DNA of 64,000 nt from an uncultured Bacteroidia bacterium (GCA_902779765.1 CACZCQ010000002.1:1-64000); one strand, 5' to 3'; counted from the stretch's first letter, positions 10,268 to 19,743 are shown. Notes: a model not told the origin generated them from the letters alone. Made by a program: numbers and translations.

Positions 10268-10640
10268 CATTTTCACGGATAAAGAAATGAACGCTCCTAG
10301 AAGGGATTATTATCATGGAGAATAGGATTCACCTGTTACTTGTCACATTCTATTTATCTCAAACACTAATTCATACGCACTCGATGGAGCGCAACTCTCC
10401 ATTTAATGACCACTTACTAAAGCGTATTAGACATACAGACTAACTCAGCAGAAAAAACTCCACTTTAGGGAAACTGATACAACTATATAAATGATCCAAT
10501 CAAGGAAACAGACGAGTAATAAAAAATGCAACTTAAAAGATCATATGTCCCACAAGAAAGCCGACAACAGAAGCATGTGGAGAGATTCAAGGGGGAATCA
10601 ATGGAATACTAACACTGGTCAACTCCTTTTTCCAACGTTG
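10268..10640. other. A+T-rich gap without a recognisable gene
   Basis: No convincing coding sequence or RNA gene was seen on either strand. The sequence separates the acyltransferase from the sulfatase pseudogene and shows no clear similarity to the upstream part of the intact sulfatase, so the 5' end of the duplicate is lost rather than merely frameshifted. Confidence 0.5.
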
Positions 10641-11562
10641 CTGATACCAGAGTAACCTTCGTCTCGGAGCTGCTGCAGGTTTGTACCAGACCGCTAAGAT
10701 CAGCAAATTTCACATGCTGTACGAGCCCAAGGGATTCGACTGGTATTATGTCCTGAGTGGGCAGGGAGAATACTTTACCCCTGAATTCAAGAGCCATCTT
10801 TCAGAGGGGAAATATATCCCTGAAGAGGGATACGCCACCGCCAGGGCGGCATGGGAAGCGGCCTACGGTCCCAGGAACAGGGCTTTCCTGGAAAGTAATC
10901 TGGAAGGTGAGGAATTGCTGGAGTGGAAGTTCCAGAGGTATGTTAGGGATTACCTAAGGTGCATCCGCTCGGTAGACGATTCTGTCGGAGAGATCCTGGA
11001 ATATGTTGACTCACACGGCCTTGCCGACAATACGATAATCGTATATACCTCCGACCAGGGATTCTATATGGGCGAACACGGCTGGTTCGACAAACGCTTT
11101 ATGTACGAGGAATCCTTCAGGACTCCCCTAATAATCCGTTATCCGGGAGGCCGGGGAGGACTGGTCTCGAACGCATTTGTCCAGAACCTGGATTTCGCGC
11201 CTACCTATCTCGATGTCGCCGGAGTCGACAAGCCGGAAGAGATGTCGGGACGGTCGCTGCTGCCGGTCATAAAGCATAACGGGAAACAGCAATGCAAGTG
11301 GCGTAGGTACATGTACTACCACTACTACGACCTTCCGTCAGAGCATAACGTACTGAAGCATGACGGCGTGGCCGACAAGTGCTTCAAGCTGATTCATTTC
11401 TATGGTGGGGAAAACGGAGATTACGATGAGTTCTACGATCTCCGCAAGGATCCGGACGAGATGCACAACTGCATCTCAGAACGCCGCTATGCCCGCCGCG
11501 TACGCAGGCTCCGGAAGCAATTGGATAAGTTCAGGGAAGAGTTAGGGGTGGATGAGTATTAG
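10641..11562 (+). pseudogene. Decayed partial duplicate of the upstream sulfatase
   Basis: Similarity to the intact sulfatase begins near GTAACCTTCGTCTC (about 10651) and runs to the shared stop. The first third, including the signal peptide and the Ser-Thr-Pro-Ser-Arg catalytic motif, is absent. A small frameshift follows the CTGCTGCAG near 10677, so the open frame from 10681 is only the remainder (293 codons). An in-frame 333-bp segment is also missing: EEGYAT joins directly to ARAAWEAAYG, where the intact copy has ACCGACAGGG (7960-7969) and ACCGCCAGGG (8293-8302) as near-identical ends. The remaining part is nearly identical to the parent, indicating recent duplication. It cannot be an active sulfatase. 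The 267 bases after it hold nothing recognisable. Confidence 0.88.
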
Positions 11563-11829
11563 AAATGCCATCAACGGAAATCAGTAACCGGTATGATCAA
11601 CTTATATTTTACTGCTTGATGGCAATATAATCGAATGTATCAAACACGATATTGTAATACTTGATGGCTTATCTGCAGACCAAGTATTCATAGTGTAAGT
11701 CTCAAATGTAAGAATAGATCTTACAAGTAACATATGAGGGAACAGGCAGTAAAAGAAATTACTATATGAAGCCCTCAAGAGGGCAAGGGTAAAACAAGGG
11801 CAACGGTCGTTAAGCGGTTAAGCATAACA

Positions 11830-12873
11830 TCATTTATCTGAAAAGAATAGAGCCATTTTTTTTATTACATTCCTAAGACGGTTCTTATCTAAAACAGCTT
11901 GATCAATTTTGTACAAAGTATCAATATCTCCTTTAATAATCGGATCCATATGTGGGAACCTATCCATCCCACGTTTAACAATCGTACACGCTTCTTTTAC
12001 GTCAGGAAATGCAAGAACCCGCTTAACTTCTTCCTTAAATGAAGCCTCAGATGCCTTGTTATACTCAAGAAGACTGCAGAAATATGTATTAATATAGTTT
12101 ATTAGTTCGATTGAAGTCGTATAGATAAATGGTAGGGAAAACTTTTCGATGAGATTCTTTTTCAGACGAAAACCAGTTAATGCTGTTTCCAATATAGTAG
12201 AATCAAAGTGATTTGTCCATCCCCCCCAGCGATAAAGGTATGTAACATCTGGAATGACGGCTATTCGATTAGCATAAGGAAGCACATGCATATTATATGA
12301 TAAATCTTCAATAATGCAGTTTGTCAAAGGTGGCTCAGGAATACTATCAAGAAATGACTTCTTATATAGTTTATTCCAAATATTCACTGGGAAATCATTA
12401 ATTCCAAAAAAAGATTGATAATAATCCTTCATAAAAGAATCATGCTTGATTACCCTAGATTCAGTTAGGGATGGACAATCCTTTTCTCCAAATCTTACTC
12501 TGGGATTAAAGATAAATCTCGCATTATTCGAGACAACTACATCTGCGTCTGTTTTCTCGGCTACATCTATAAAATGATGGAAAGCATTGGGCAAATAGAT
12601 ATCATCTTGATCAATGTGTAAGATATAATCGCCGTGAGCATATTTCAGGCCCTCGCGCCGTGCAGATTCAACACCTCCGTTATCTTTACTGACAATATGG
12701 ACCTTGCCAGAACGATAATGTGATAGTACATCAAGCGTATCATCTTTTGAACCATCATTAATCAATAAGACCTCGATATCCGAAAAAGATTGAGACAGTA
12801 CTGATTCTATTGCTGTCTGAAATACACGCTTTTTCCTGCCAATATTATAGACAGGCATTATAACACTAATCAT
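11830..12873 (-). CDS. Glycosyltransferase family 2
   Basis: 347 residues. ISVIMPVYNIGRKK, LINDGSKDDT and a DQDD motif (the DXD-type metal site, near residue 92) define a GT-A fold GT2 enzyme; no membrane span is evident. It would add one sugar to the repeat unit on the cytoplasmic face. It is separated from the next upstream polysaccharide gene by 78 bases containing the second copy of the 9021-9050 repeat. It converges on the sulfatase pseudogene. Sugar specificity is unknown. Confidence 0.88.
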   Translation of the reverse strand: MISVIMPVYNIGRKKRVFQTAIESVLSQSFSDIEVLLINDGSKDDTLDVLSHYRSGKVHIVSKDNGGVESARREGLKYAHGDYILHIDQDDIYLPNAFHHFIDVAEKTDADVVVSNNARFIFNPRVRFGEKDCPSLTESRVIKHDSFMKDYYQSFFGINDFPVNIWNKLYKKSFLDSIPEPPLTNCIIEDLSYNMHVLPYANRIAVIPDVTYLYRWGGWTNHFDSTILETALTGFRLKKNLIEKFSLPFIYTTSIELINYINTYFCSLLEYNKASEASFKEEVKRVLAFPDVKEACTIVKRGMDRFPHMDPIIKGDIDTLYKIDQAVLDKNRLRNVIKKMALFFSDK

Positions 12874-12910
12874 ATAATACCTCTAAATACTATTAAATAC
12901 CCTTTCAAAC

Positions 12911-12940
12911 CCTCTCGCCGGCATAATCGATAAGGCGCGA
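12911..12940. repeat. Copy 2 of the 30-bp direct repeat
   Basis: Matches 9021-9050 with about four differences, in the same orientation. It lies between the GT2 gene and the ATP-grasp gene. Together the copies enclose the acyltransferase, the sulfatase pseudogene and the GT2 gene (about 3.9 kb). Confidence 0.6.
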
Positions 12941-12951
12941 TGATAGTTATA

Positions 12952-13959
12952 CTATAACACCGGGAACTCTGCAGACAAAAGATCGGCTTTACGCTTGATG
13001 ACAACGTCATCGTACATCATCATGACAATATCTTCGTCATATTGGCCAATAATACTCTGGTTCTCAATACCATCAATATTATTCATAATCAGCTTGATGA
13101 AATCGACGCCAGCACCATACGCATGCAAATACGCACCTCCAAAACGAGGATTAATTTCTGAGAGATAGTATTCTCCATCCTTGATGAAAAAGTCCATATC
13201 ACATGGGCCATAGAATTCCAGAACTGAACATACTTCTTCAACAAATGAGAACAGCTTGGAATCCTTGAATGATATTGTCTTGCTGGCCCCTCCTATCCGG
13301 CTCTCAATTTTTCTCTTCGAAAAGATGGCTACAGGTCTATTCGTTATGCAATCTACATAAACGTCAGCATCGCAATCCCCTCCCGTCATCAATTCCTGAA
13401 TGATATATTGAAACTTCCCATCATTCCATTTTTCTTGAACCTCCTCAATATTATCACATCTTCCTATTCCAACGCTACCACTTCCCGAAATTGGTTTCAT
13501 GAATACCGGGAACGTAATCTCGCCAGAAGATAGGCCTGCCATGAAAGACTCCATGGAATCATATGTCAAAACTGTTCTTACTCCCCTGGATCGCAAGAAC
13601 TTGAACATATCATATTTATTGAAACAAAGATGTGCCGAATGTTGCGATGGACAAAGAGGTAAAATTCCTTTATCAATAAAGGACTCTCTGTGTAAAGCCA
13701 GCAATTCTATTTCCGGATCAATCAATGTTGTAATAGCTTTGACATGGCTTTGATCGCAAATTTCCAAAACCCTCTGAATATAACCAGGATCAGTAATTCT
13801 AGGAACAAGGTATGCCTCATCTGCAAATGCAAGTGCAGGAGCGACAGGGCTGAGATCTGTAGCAATTATTCTCCCACATTCCCCCATGGATTCCCTGAAA
13901 TCCATCAGGAGACGTGCCCTCCGTCCAACGCTGCAAAACAAGATATTCTTATCATTCAT
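12952..13959 (-). CDS. ATP-grasp domain protein (carboxylate-amine ligase-like)
   Basis: 335 residues. An N-terminal Rossmann-like region (ILFCSVGRRARLL) is followed by the ATP-grasp core: FPVFMKPISGSGSVGIG as the phosphate-binding loop and DMDFFIKDGEYYLSEINPR as the metal-binding strand. Such enzymes activate a carboxylate as acyl phosphate and join it to an amine. Its ATG overlaps the stop of the decarboxylase by four bases, and that gene overlaps the initiating sugar transferase, so all three are coupled. A role in attaching an amino acid or amine to the polysaccharide is my inference; the substrate is unknown. Confidence 0.82.
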   Translation of the reverse strand: MNDKNILFCSVGRRARLLMDFRESMGECGRIIATDLSPVAPALAFADEAYLVPRITDPGYIQRVLEICDQSHVKAITTLIDPEIELLALHRESFIDKGILPLCPSQHSAHLCFNKYDMFKFLRSRGVRTVLTYDSMESFMAGLSSGEITFPVFMKPISGSGSVGIGRCDNIEEVQEKWNDGKFQYIIQELMTGGDCDADVYVDCITNRPVAIFSKRKIESRIGGASKTISFKDSKLFSFVEEVCSVLEFYGPCDMDFFIKDGEYYLSEINPRFGGAYLHAYGAGVDFIKLIMNNIDGIENQSIIGQYDEDIVMMMYDDVVIKRKADLLSAEFPVL

Positions 13960-15182
13960 AATACTATGCTCTTTTGTAAATATTCAATGACCGTCCATCT
14001 ATCGCGGACTAATCGATAATCTTCTCCATCCCAGGAATAAACAGCAGGAAGGTACCTAATAAACATCGGTGTCAAACACATTGTATAAGCACCTACATTA
14101 TTATATCTGATACGGTCGCCGATTCTAAGCAATGGAGATTGAGTCATCGTAAACAAGCGGTCGCTTTCCAAACAAGTACAACCTGTTATTATTTGTTGTC
14201 CGACAATTACATCACTCCCTTCAGTAATTAGTTCCTTTAAATAATCGGTTTTTCTGAAGAACGGATCTATATCATTTCTACTCCCATCGGTCGTAATAAA
14301 CCACAGATCTCTTTCAACATGTTTGACATCAATAACTTCTGTCAGGAAAGAGAAACAAGATGCAACTAACGCATTACCTGGCTCAACGATTACTTCAAGA
14401 TTATCCAAACCATATTCTGATAGAATATCTTTGAAAGAGTCGGCATATTGCTGATAAGTAGGTTTATCAGAGAAAATACCGAAATAACCTCCTCCAATAT
14501 CTAGGTAATCAAGATTCAGATCGTACTTGTTTATAGTTTCACAAGCAAAGCGGATACTGTTACGATAAAAATTAATACTGCGGCTATGCGCAGTTCTATG
14601 TATATGAAGGCCACTAAGCTTTATATTCGAGAGCTTTGACAGCTGTTCAATTGCCTCATGAAAATCGTCCGTCCCGTCCGAAAAGCCAAAGCGACTATTA
14701 TCATCAAAGCAATCTGCATCTTCAGGAGAAACCTTAGTAATATTGACATTAAGTCTCAACCCCACCTTAAAAATATCGTCGTTCGGTAAATCCTTCAGCC
14801 AGTCAATTTCACGATGTGTTTCTAAATTCACAATCGCCCCATTAATAATAGCATCGATAAAAGTATCGTGCGATTTCATCGGCCCATTGTAGATAATGCG
14901 ATCCTTTACGAATCCACATCTTAAGGCTAATTCATACTCATCAGCAGAAACGACCTCTGCGAAGCAACCTTTTTCATTAGCCATTTGCAAGCAATATGGC
15001 AAAGAATTCGTTTTTACAGAATACCCCACCGAAGATCGTACAAAGCGACTATTCAAGGCCTCCTGAAAACCTATGATACTACGTTGAAACTCTTGATTAT
15101 CTATAATAAAACACGGAGTCGCAAGATTCTGAAAAGCCCTCATCAGATGTCTGTCTTTATTATATTCAGTTAGTTCCATCAA
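13956..15182 (-). CDS. PLP fold-type III decarboxylase (LysA/carboxynorspermidine decarboxylase-like)
   Basis: 408 residues. VGYSVKTNS with PLP lysine Lys57 opens the alanine-racemase-like barrel; LDIGGGYFG carries the glycine-rich phosphate loop; the C-terminal beta domain has GCTCLESD and NNVGAYTM, matching the Cys-x-x-x-Asp and GAY substrate-site elements of diaminopimelate/ornithine-type decarboxylases. It is probably not the housekeeping LysA, since it sits inside a polysaccharide operon between the initiating sugar transferase (17-bp overlap) and an ATP-grasp ligase (4-bp overlap). It may make or trim an amino-acid-derived decoration. Confidence 0.87.
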   Translation of the reverse strand: MMELTEYNKDRHLMRAFQNLATPCFIIDNQEFQRSIIGFQEALNSRFVRSSVGYSVKTNSLPYCLQMANEKGCFAEVVSADEYELALRCGFVKDRIIYNGPMKSHDTFIDAIINGAIVNLETHREIDWLKDLPNDDIFKVGLRLNVNITKVSPEDADCFDDNSRFGFSDGTDDFHEAIEQLSKLSNIKLSGLHIHRTAHSRSINFYRNSIRFACETINKYDLNLDYLDIGGGYFGIFSDKPTYQQYADSFKDILSEYGLDNLEVIVEPGNALVASCFSFLTEVIDVKHVERDLWFITTDGSRNDIDPFFRKTDYLKELITEGSDVIVGQQIITGCTCLESDRLFTMTQSPLLRIGDRIRYNNVGAYTMCLTPMFIRYLPAVYSWDGEDYRLVRDRWTVIEYLQKSIVL

Positions 15183-15786
15183 ATACAGGTTCTGTTATGT
15201 TGTTTTCAGACGCTTCAGTATTATTAATGCTCTCCTTCCTAAAAACTTTCATAATTGTCATATAAACGATCTTGCAATCAAGAAGAAAAGTAAGGTGATC
15301 TACATACCAGACATCAAACTTGAATTTTTCAGACCATGTGAGATTATTACGGCCATTGACTTGTGCCCATCCGCTGATTCCTGGACGGACATCATGGCGT
15401 CTCATTTGCTCTTCCGTATAAAGCGGCATATACTGAGTAAGTAAAGGGCGTGGCCCTATCAAAGCCATATCTCCCTTCAACACATTGAACAACTGCGGTA
15501 ACTCATCTATCGAGGTAGAACGAACAATCTTACCAATTCTGGTAACACGAAGGAGATCCGGAAGAAGTTTGCCGTCATCCCCCCGCTTTTCGTTCATGGT
15601 CTTGAACTTTATTACTTTGAAAATCTTTCCTTTCAGACCAGGGCGTTCCTGCAAGAAGAAAACGCCAGCCCCTTCATTGGCAAAATAAAGAAGAGCCGAA
15701 ACAACTATTAATAATGGGGAAATACAGATAATCGCCACTAAAGCGATAAAAAAATCTAACAGTCTTTTGAAGAAATGCCGGTACAT
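15166..15786 (-). CDS. Initiating sugar-phosphate transferase (PglC/WbaP catalytic-domain type)
   Basis: 206 residues, the short monotopic form with one reentrant N-terminal hydrophobic segment (about 10-35). The catalytic Asp-Glu dyad is Asp94-Glu95 in STSIDELPQLFN, with KFKTMN before it and GPRPLL and RPGISGWAQVNGR after it. It would transfer a sugar phosphate from a UDP-sugar to undecaprenyl phosphate at the inner face of the cytoplasmic membrane, starting the repeat unit. The C-terminus is extended by a polar tail of about 20 residues that overlaps the decarboxylase start. It sits near the 3' end of the transcript, four bases after the SDR gene. Confidence 0.93.
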   Translation of the reverse strand: MYRHFFKRLLDFFIALVAIICISPLLIVVSALLYFANEGAGVFFLQERPGLKGKIFKVIKFKTMNEKRGDDGKLLPDLLRVTRIGKIVRSTSIDELPQLFNVLKGDMALIGPRPLLTQYMPLYTEEQMRRHDVRPGISGWAQVNGRNNLTWSEKFKFDVWYVDHLTFLLDCKIVYMTIMKVFRKESINNTEASENNITEPVFDGTN

Positions 15787-15789
15787 AGT

Positions 15790-16803
15790 TCATTCAGTAT
15801 AATCCTCCTTCGTCCCCCAAAGCATAGCAAAAGGTTCCGTTTCCATCTCTTGTTTGAAATCCTTCAACTGATCAATATAAGAGTACTTCGGGCGGTAGTT
15901 CAATTCATCGAAAATCTTGGATACATCAAAAGCATTTTGAAGGGGATCCGGTTTTTCAGGGCAATAGATGACTGGAGATTTATTGCCTTCGGGGCTAAAT
16001 ACATCAATAATCCCCAATATTTGTTCCTCCAAGGTAACTTGCCAACCATTTCCAACATTGAAACATCCTCCTTCACTATCACTCTCAATGCAACATTTGA
16101 CCAAACGGATGAAATCCTTAATATAGACCATCTCTTTGGCTTTCTTGCAGTCTCCCCAAATCTCAATCGGCAGTCCCTTGCTTGCCCTGTCCATCAGCAT
16201 GCGGTAGGGCATCATCCTACGCTTGAAATCTGCATAATGATAGGCATTGGGATGATACTGATATATGGTAAAGAATCTCAATGCGAAGAAACGGATGCCA
16301 AACTCTGCGTGATAATGTTCCATCAGATCCACAGCGGCATTTTTAGCAATTGTATAAACGGCATGGTCTCCTGTCAGAGGGAAATGCCTCGGGGCATCCT
16401 CAGGAATCAGGCCTGGGCGATTATGGTATTTAGCCATATCTGAAGGAGTCTGGGGGAAAACAATTGTCTTACAATTACATTCCCGCATCCATTCCAATAC
16501 ATGAAGGGTGCCGATTGTGATTGATTCGATCAAGTCCTGTGGATCATAAGCATATCTGGACGGAAGTGTGCTAGCAAAATGACAGACTGCATAATAATCC
16601 TCTTTAGGAAGACACTCAAAAGAGTTTCGATCCTTGATATCAACTGAATAATATGGAATTCCTTTTGTTGCAAAGAACCCGTTATCTGAAGAGCGTCTCC
16701 CGACAGCGACCACATCATAACCGCTATCTTTCAAATAAACAGAAAGATAAGCTCCAATATTACCAGTTGCACCGAAAACAACTACCTTCTTCTTTCCTGT
16801 CAT
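15790..16803 (-). CDS. NAD-dependent epimerase/dehydratase (extended SDR)
   Basis: 337 residues. FGATGNIGAYL is the Rossmann motif and YTIAKNAAVDL provides the YxxxK catalytic pair; FFTIYQYHPNAYHYADF and a C-terminal nucleotide-sugar binding region fit the sugar epimerase/dehydratase class. It likely prepares a nucleotide sugar for this locus. No residue pattern seen here settles whether it epimerises, reduces or dehydrates. It is packed between a GT4 gene (6 bases) and the sugar transferase (3 bases). Confidence 0.85.
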   Translation of the reverse strand: MTGKKKVVVFGATGNIGAYLSVYLKDSGYDVVAVGRRSSDNGFFATKGIPYYSVDIKDRNSFECLPKEDYYAVCHFASTLPSRYAYDPQDLIESITIGTLHVLEWMRECNCKTIVFPQTPSDMAKYHNRPGLIPEDAPRHFPLTGDHAVYTIAKNAAVDLMEHYHAEFGIRFFALRFFTIYQYHPNAYHYADFKRRMMPYRMLMDRASKGLPIEIWGDCKKAKEMVYIKDFIRLVKCCIESDSEGGCFNVGNGWQVTLEEQILGIIDVFSPEGNKSPVIYCPEKPDPLQNAFDVSKIFDELNYRPKYSYIDQLKDFKQEMETEPFAMLWGTKEDYTE

Positions 16804-16809
16804 AATATA

Positions 16810-17967
16810 CTATTCCAATTCTTTATACATGGACAGCAACGCATCCCAGACATCATTCTGCTCATATTTGGATACTATGATGTTTCTGCAATTCATTGCC
16901 ATCTGTTCGACTCCTTCAGGATGCTCAATGAACCACGTCATCTTTTCTATAAGGGCTTCCTGATCCCTGGGCGGAATAATCATGCCATTAAAGCCTTCTG
17001 AAACGACCTCATTACAACCATTGATATCCGTAACTATTGATGGCAAACCCATAGCTCCAGCTTGAAGAACGACGTTAGGGAAACCCTCCCTGTATGATGG
17101 GAAAACCAGAGCATCTGCAGCTAACAGATATGGCCGTACATCCATTTGGCGTCCCACATACTTAACGTTTGGAGACGTTTTAAAGAACTCCTCATTGCCT
17201 GGTGCCAATGGATCCAATTCAGACTCAAAAGATCCGACCAAAATCAATTTAGCCGTAGCATGAGTCCTGCCTAAGATGCGCATTGATTCTGCAAGTTCAT
17301 TCATCCCCTTATCACGTACGATGCGACCGATAAAAATGAAAACAAAATCATCCTTGGACAACCCTATTTCTGAACGGATATCTTCTCTGGATTTTGGAGA
17401 GGCTTCCCGAGAAAAATATGTGGTATCTATACCGTTGATATTACCATTATGAATAACCCCTAATGGCTTCTTTGTTATATGGTCTTTCAAAAGGGTTTTC
17501 TTGACGCCCTCGCCTTCAGGAATCACTTTAGTCGCACACAAGCATGTGATACGTTCCATAGTTTTTAAAAGCCACTTACCTGCACCAGATGCACCTTGAT
17601 AGCGAAGTCCTGTTACAAGGTACAATCTATGAGGGACTCTTGTCAGTTTAGCAGCTATCATCGATAATAAACTACCTTTCGGAGTATTGGAATGAACGAT
17701 ATCTGGCTGCTCCTTTCGGAAAATGCGGATCAGTTTAATAAGACACTTAAAATCAGAAATCAAAGAGATTTCCCTGTGCATCGGCACATCGATAACACGT
17801 ATTCCTTCCCGCTCCCCAACAGCCTTTAACACACCGGTATCTGCTGCAAGACCGACTACCTCGAATTCAGTGCTTAAGAAACGGAGTTGGCCTTTCAGCA
17901 ATGAAGCAAGACTTATGTCTGCGGTAGTAACGCGGATTAATCTATTCATATCGTCATTTTTGCTCAA
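16810..17967 (-). CDS. Glycosyltransferase family 4
   Basis: 385 residues with the GT-B layout. The N-terminal domain contains QPDIVHSNTPKGSL and the C-terminal donor domain FVFIFIGRIVRDKGMNELAES and FPSYREGFPNVVLQAGAMG, the E-x7-E nucleotide-sugar site. It resembles transferases that act early in O-antigen or capsule units, such as those elongating a PglC-type primer. It lies directly upstream of the SDR and initiating transferase genes, which makes the second-sugar role plausible but unproven. The start given avoids overlap with the SDR upstream (one-base gap). Confidence 0.9.
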   Translation of the reverse strand: MSKNDDMNRLIRVTTADISLASLLKGQLRFLSTEFEVVGLAADTGVLKAVGEREGIRVIDVPMHREISLISDFKCLIKLIRIFRKEQPDIVHSNTPKGSLLSMIAAKLTRVPHRLYLVTGLRYQGASGAGKWLLKTMERITCLCATKVIPEGEGVKKTLLKDHITKKPLGVIHNGNINGIDTTYFSREASPKSREDIRSEIGLSKDDFVFIFIGRIVRDKGMNELAESMRILGRTHATAKLILVGSFESELDPLAPGNEEFFKTSPNVKYVGRQMDVRPYLLAADALVFPSYREGFPNVVLQAGAMGLPSIVTDINGCNEVVSEGFNGMIIPPRDQEALIEKMTWFIEHPEGVEQMAMNCRNIIVSKYEQNDVWDALLSMYKELE

Positions 17968-17968
17968 A

Positions 17969-19003
17969 TTAATTGCTGCTCTCTTGATAAGAAAGAGAAT
18001 TCAACGTTTCAAGCAGGCCATCTTTTATACAATAAAGTGATATCCAGCCAAGTGTATTTAGTTGTACAGCGCTGAACAGGGATTTTACCACCCGATTGTA
18101 TCCGGCAGATTCTGAGTAGCTTGACTCTTGCCGTACAACTTTCTTATTACCAATCTCTGCAATTATTTCTGCAAATTCTTTAATTGAAACATTAGAATCT
18201 TTACTAACGATGTTATATGCCTCACCTCTTTCCCCCTTCAACAAGATGTAAAATAACGCAGAGGCACAATCCACCACATAGCACCATGAGCGGAACTGTT
18301 CACCAGCACTCTTCAATACAATATCCTGATCGTTAAGAATATTCCTAAGGAATTGGGCAAAAACTCGATTATCAGATTCTGTAAATTGAGGGCCATATAC
18401 ATGGCATGGACGAGCTATAACTGTATCTATGTCATATTCTTTTGAATATGCTACACATAGGTTCTCAGCAGCAATTTTCGAAACAGGATATGAAGAACGG
18501 GGACTCATGTGGTCGATAGATCCTCGATATGATTCATCAATGATCATTCCCTCTCCTTCACCATATATTTCTCCGGAAGAAACATACAGAAGCCTTTTAA
18601 GTCCGTGATTCTTACCATAATCCAGAAGATTACATAGTCCGAGAATATTCGCTTTAACAATTTCTACTGGGCTTGATACAAAAAAGGCGGGGCTAGCATT
18701 GCTTGCAGCGTGAACAATATAATGAAACTCAATATCAGAATCTAGAGGAGTCATCACATCGTAACTGATGTAATGAAAGAATGGGCTATCATAATAATCT
18801 GAAAAGAGGAATCGCGCGCGATGTTGATTTCTGCCTGAGGCATAGACATGATAGTCGATATTATTATTAGCCATCAACGCATCAACGAGCGCAGATCCAA
18901 TCAGCCCGGTTGCACCTGTGATAAGGATGTTTTCACCTGATAACTTTTCTATGGGCAACCCAGGAAGAGTTAATACCTTCCTTATAGATTCTCTGTAAGT
19001 CAT
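17969..19003 (-). CDS. NAD-dependent epimerase/dehydratase or reductase next to an IspD-like gene
   Basis: 344 residues. ILITGATGLIGSALVD is the nucleotide motif and YPVSKIAAENL gives YxxxK; YVSSGEIYGEGEG provides the conserved Ser. Its ATG shares one base with the stop of the IspD/TarI-like gene (TAATG), so the two are translationally coupled. Such pairing suggests the product acts on the CDP-activated compound or its precursor, comparable to SDR partners that reduce a pentulose phosphate before cytidylylation. A plain UDP-sugar epimerase role remains possible. Confidence 0.82.
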   Translation of the reverse strand: MTYRESIRKVLTLPGLPIEKLSGENILITGATGLIGSALVDALMANNNIDYHVYASGRNQHRARFLFSDYYDSPFFHYISYDVMTPLDSDIEFHYIVHAASNASPAFFVSSPVEIVKANILGLCNLLDYGKNHGLKRLLYVSSGEIYGEGEGMIIDESYRGSIDHMSPRSSYPVSKIAAENLCVAYSKEYDIDTVIARPCHVYGPQFTESDNRVFAQFLRNILNDQDIVLKSAGEQFRSWCYVVDCASALFYILLKGERGEAYNIVSKDSNVSIKEFAEIIAEIGNKKVVRQESSYSESAGYNRVVKSLFSAVQLNTLGWISLYCIKDGLLETLNSLSYQESSN

Positions 19004-19719
19004 TATTTAAGCCAAGATTCCTTATGAGTGTGCATCAATGCCTTAAGAATTTCCAAATCCTCAGTTGTAGTAATTTTAATATTCTTTTCAGATCCTGGTA
19101 CTACGTGCATGTCACGACCTCCGACTTCAGCTATGAGGGTACACGATGCGACGGAATTCATAATTCCCTTAGCCTTAGCCTCCTCATGGACAGAAATAAT
19201 ATTGCCCAGTCTAAATGTCTGCGGAGTTTGTGTCCTTATCAGAGTATCACGAGGTATGCTTGTCCTAGTGACAAAACCATCATCACTCTGCAAGATTGCC
19301 TCCCTGCATTGGATACCAGTTATTGCACATCCATATTCTTTGCAAATAGCTATATTATTTGATATTATTTCCTGAGAAAGTAATGGGCGTACAGAGTCAT
19401 GAATCAACACAAAATCATCATCTTCATAGCCATCTTCTTTTAGGCCATATATGCCATTGTGAATTGATTCCATACCAGTGCTTCCACCAGGATAGATATG
19501 CTCCAACTTAGAGATGGAGAATTGATTTGCATAGGATTGGAGAACGGTTTCCCAACCTTTTAGACAAACTACGGCAATAGAATGAATATCAGGATGATTC
19601 TGAAATGCAAGCAAAGTATGGATAATAATAGGGCAACCGTCAACGTGGATAAACTGTTTTGGTATATCCTGTCCCATTCTGTTACCGGATCCTCCGGCAA
19701 TTACCAGTGCTATATTCAT
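19003..19719 (-). CDS. IspD/TarI-type cytidylyltransferase
   Basis: 238 residues. VIAGGSGNRMGQDIPKQF (about 6-23) is the CTP-binding signature and VLIHDSVRPL matches the conserved HDxxRP motif. The family includes MEP cytidylyltransferase (IspD) and polyol-phosphate cytidylyltransferases (TarI, Bcs1). Its place in a polysaccharide operon, coupled to an SDR and just after a LicD gene, favours synthesis of a CDP-polyol such as CDP-ribitol over isoprenoid synthesis. This is inference; a second ispD elsewhere in the genome would support it. Confidence 0.85.
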   Translation of the reverse strand: MNIALVIAGGSGNRMGQDIPKQFIHVDGCPIIIHTLLAFQNHPDIHSIAVVCLKGWETVLQSYANQFSISKLEHIYPGGSTGMESIHNGIYGLKEDGYEDDDFVLIHDSVRPLLSQEIISNNIAICKEYGCAITGIQCREAILQSDDGFVTRTSIPRDTLIRTQTPQTFRLGNIISVHEEAKAKGIMNSVASCTLIAEVGGRDMHVVPGSEKNIKITTTEDLEILKALMHTHKESWLK

Positions 19720-19735
19720 AACAAAAAATGATAAA

Positions 19736-19743
19736 CAAAAATA
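19736..19743 (-). promoter_or_regulatory. Possible internal promoter box upstream of the IspD-like gene
   Basis: The minus strand reads TATTTTTG, fitting TAnnTTTG, 17 bases before the ATG at 19719 and within the 90-bp gap after the LicD gene, one of the larger gaps in this operon. The region is A+T-rich, so a chance match is possible. Confidence 0.3.

Noticed and set aside
10681..11562. Functional second sulfatase
   Set aside because: The open frame lacks signal peptide, metal-binding N-terminus and catalytic Ser motif and has a 111-codon internal deletion.
9021..12940. Integrated element with attachment sites
   Set aside because: There is no integrase, transposase or tRNA gene inside or beside the direct repeats, and the copies differ at about four positions; reported instead as possible gene scars.
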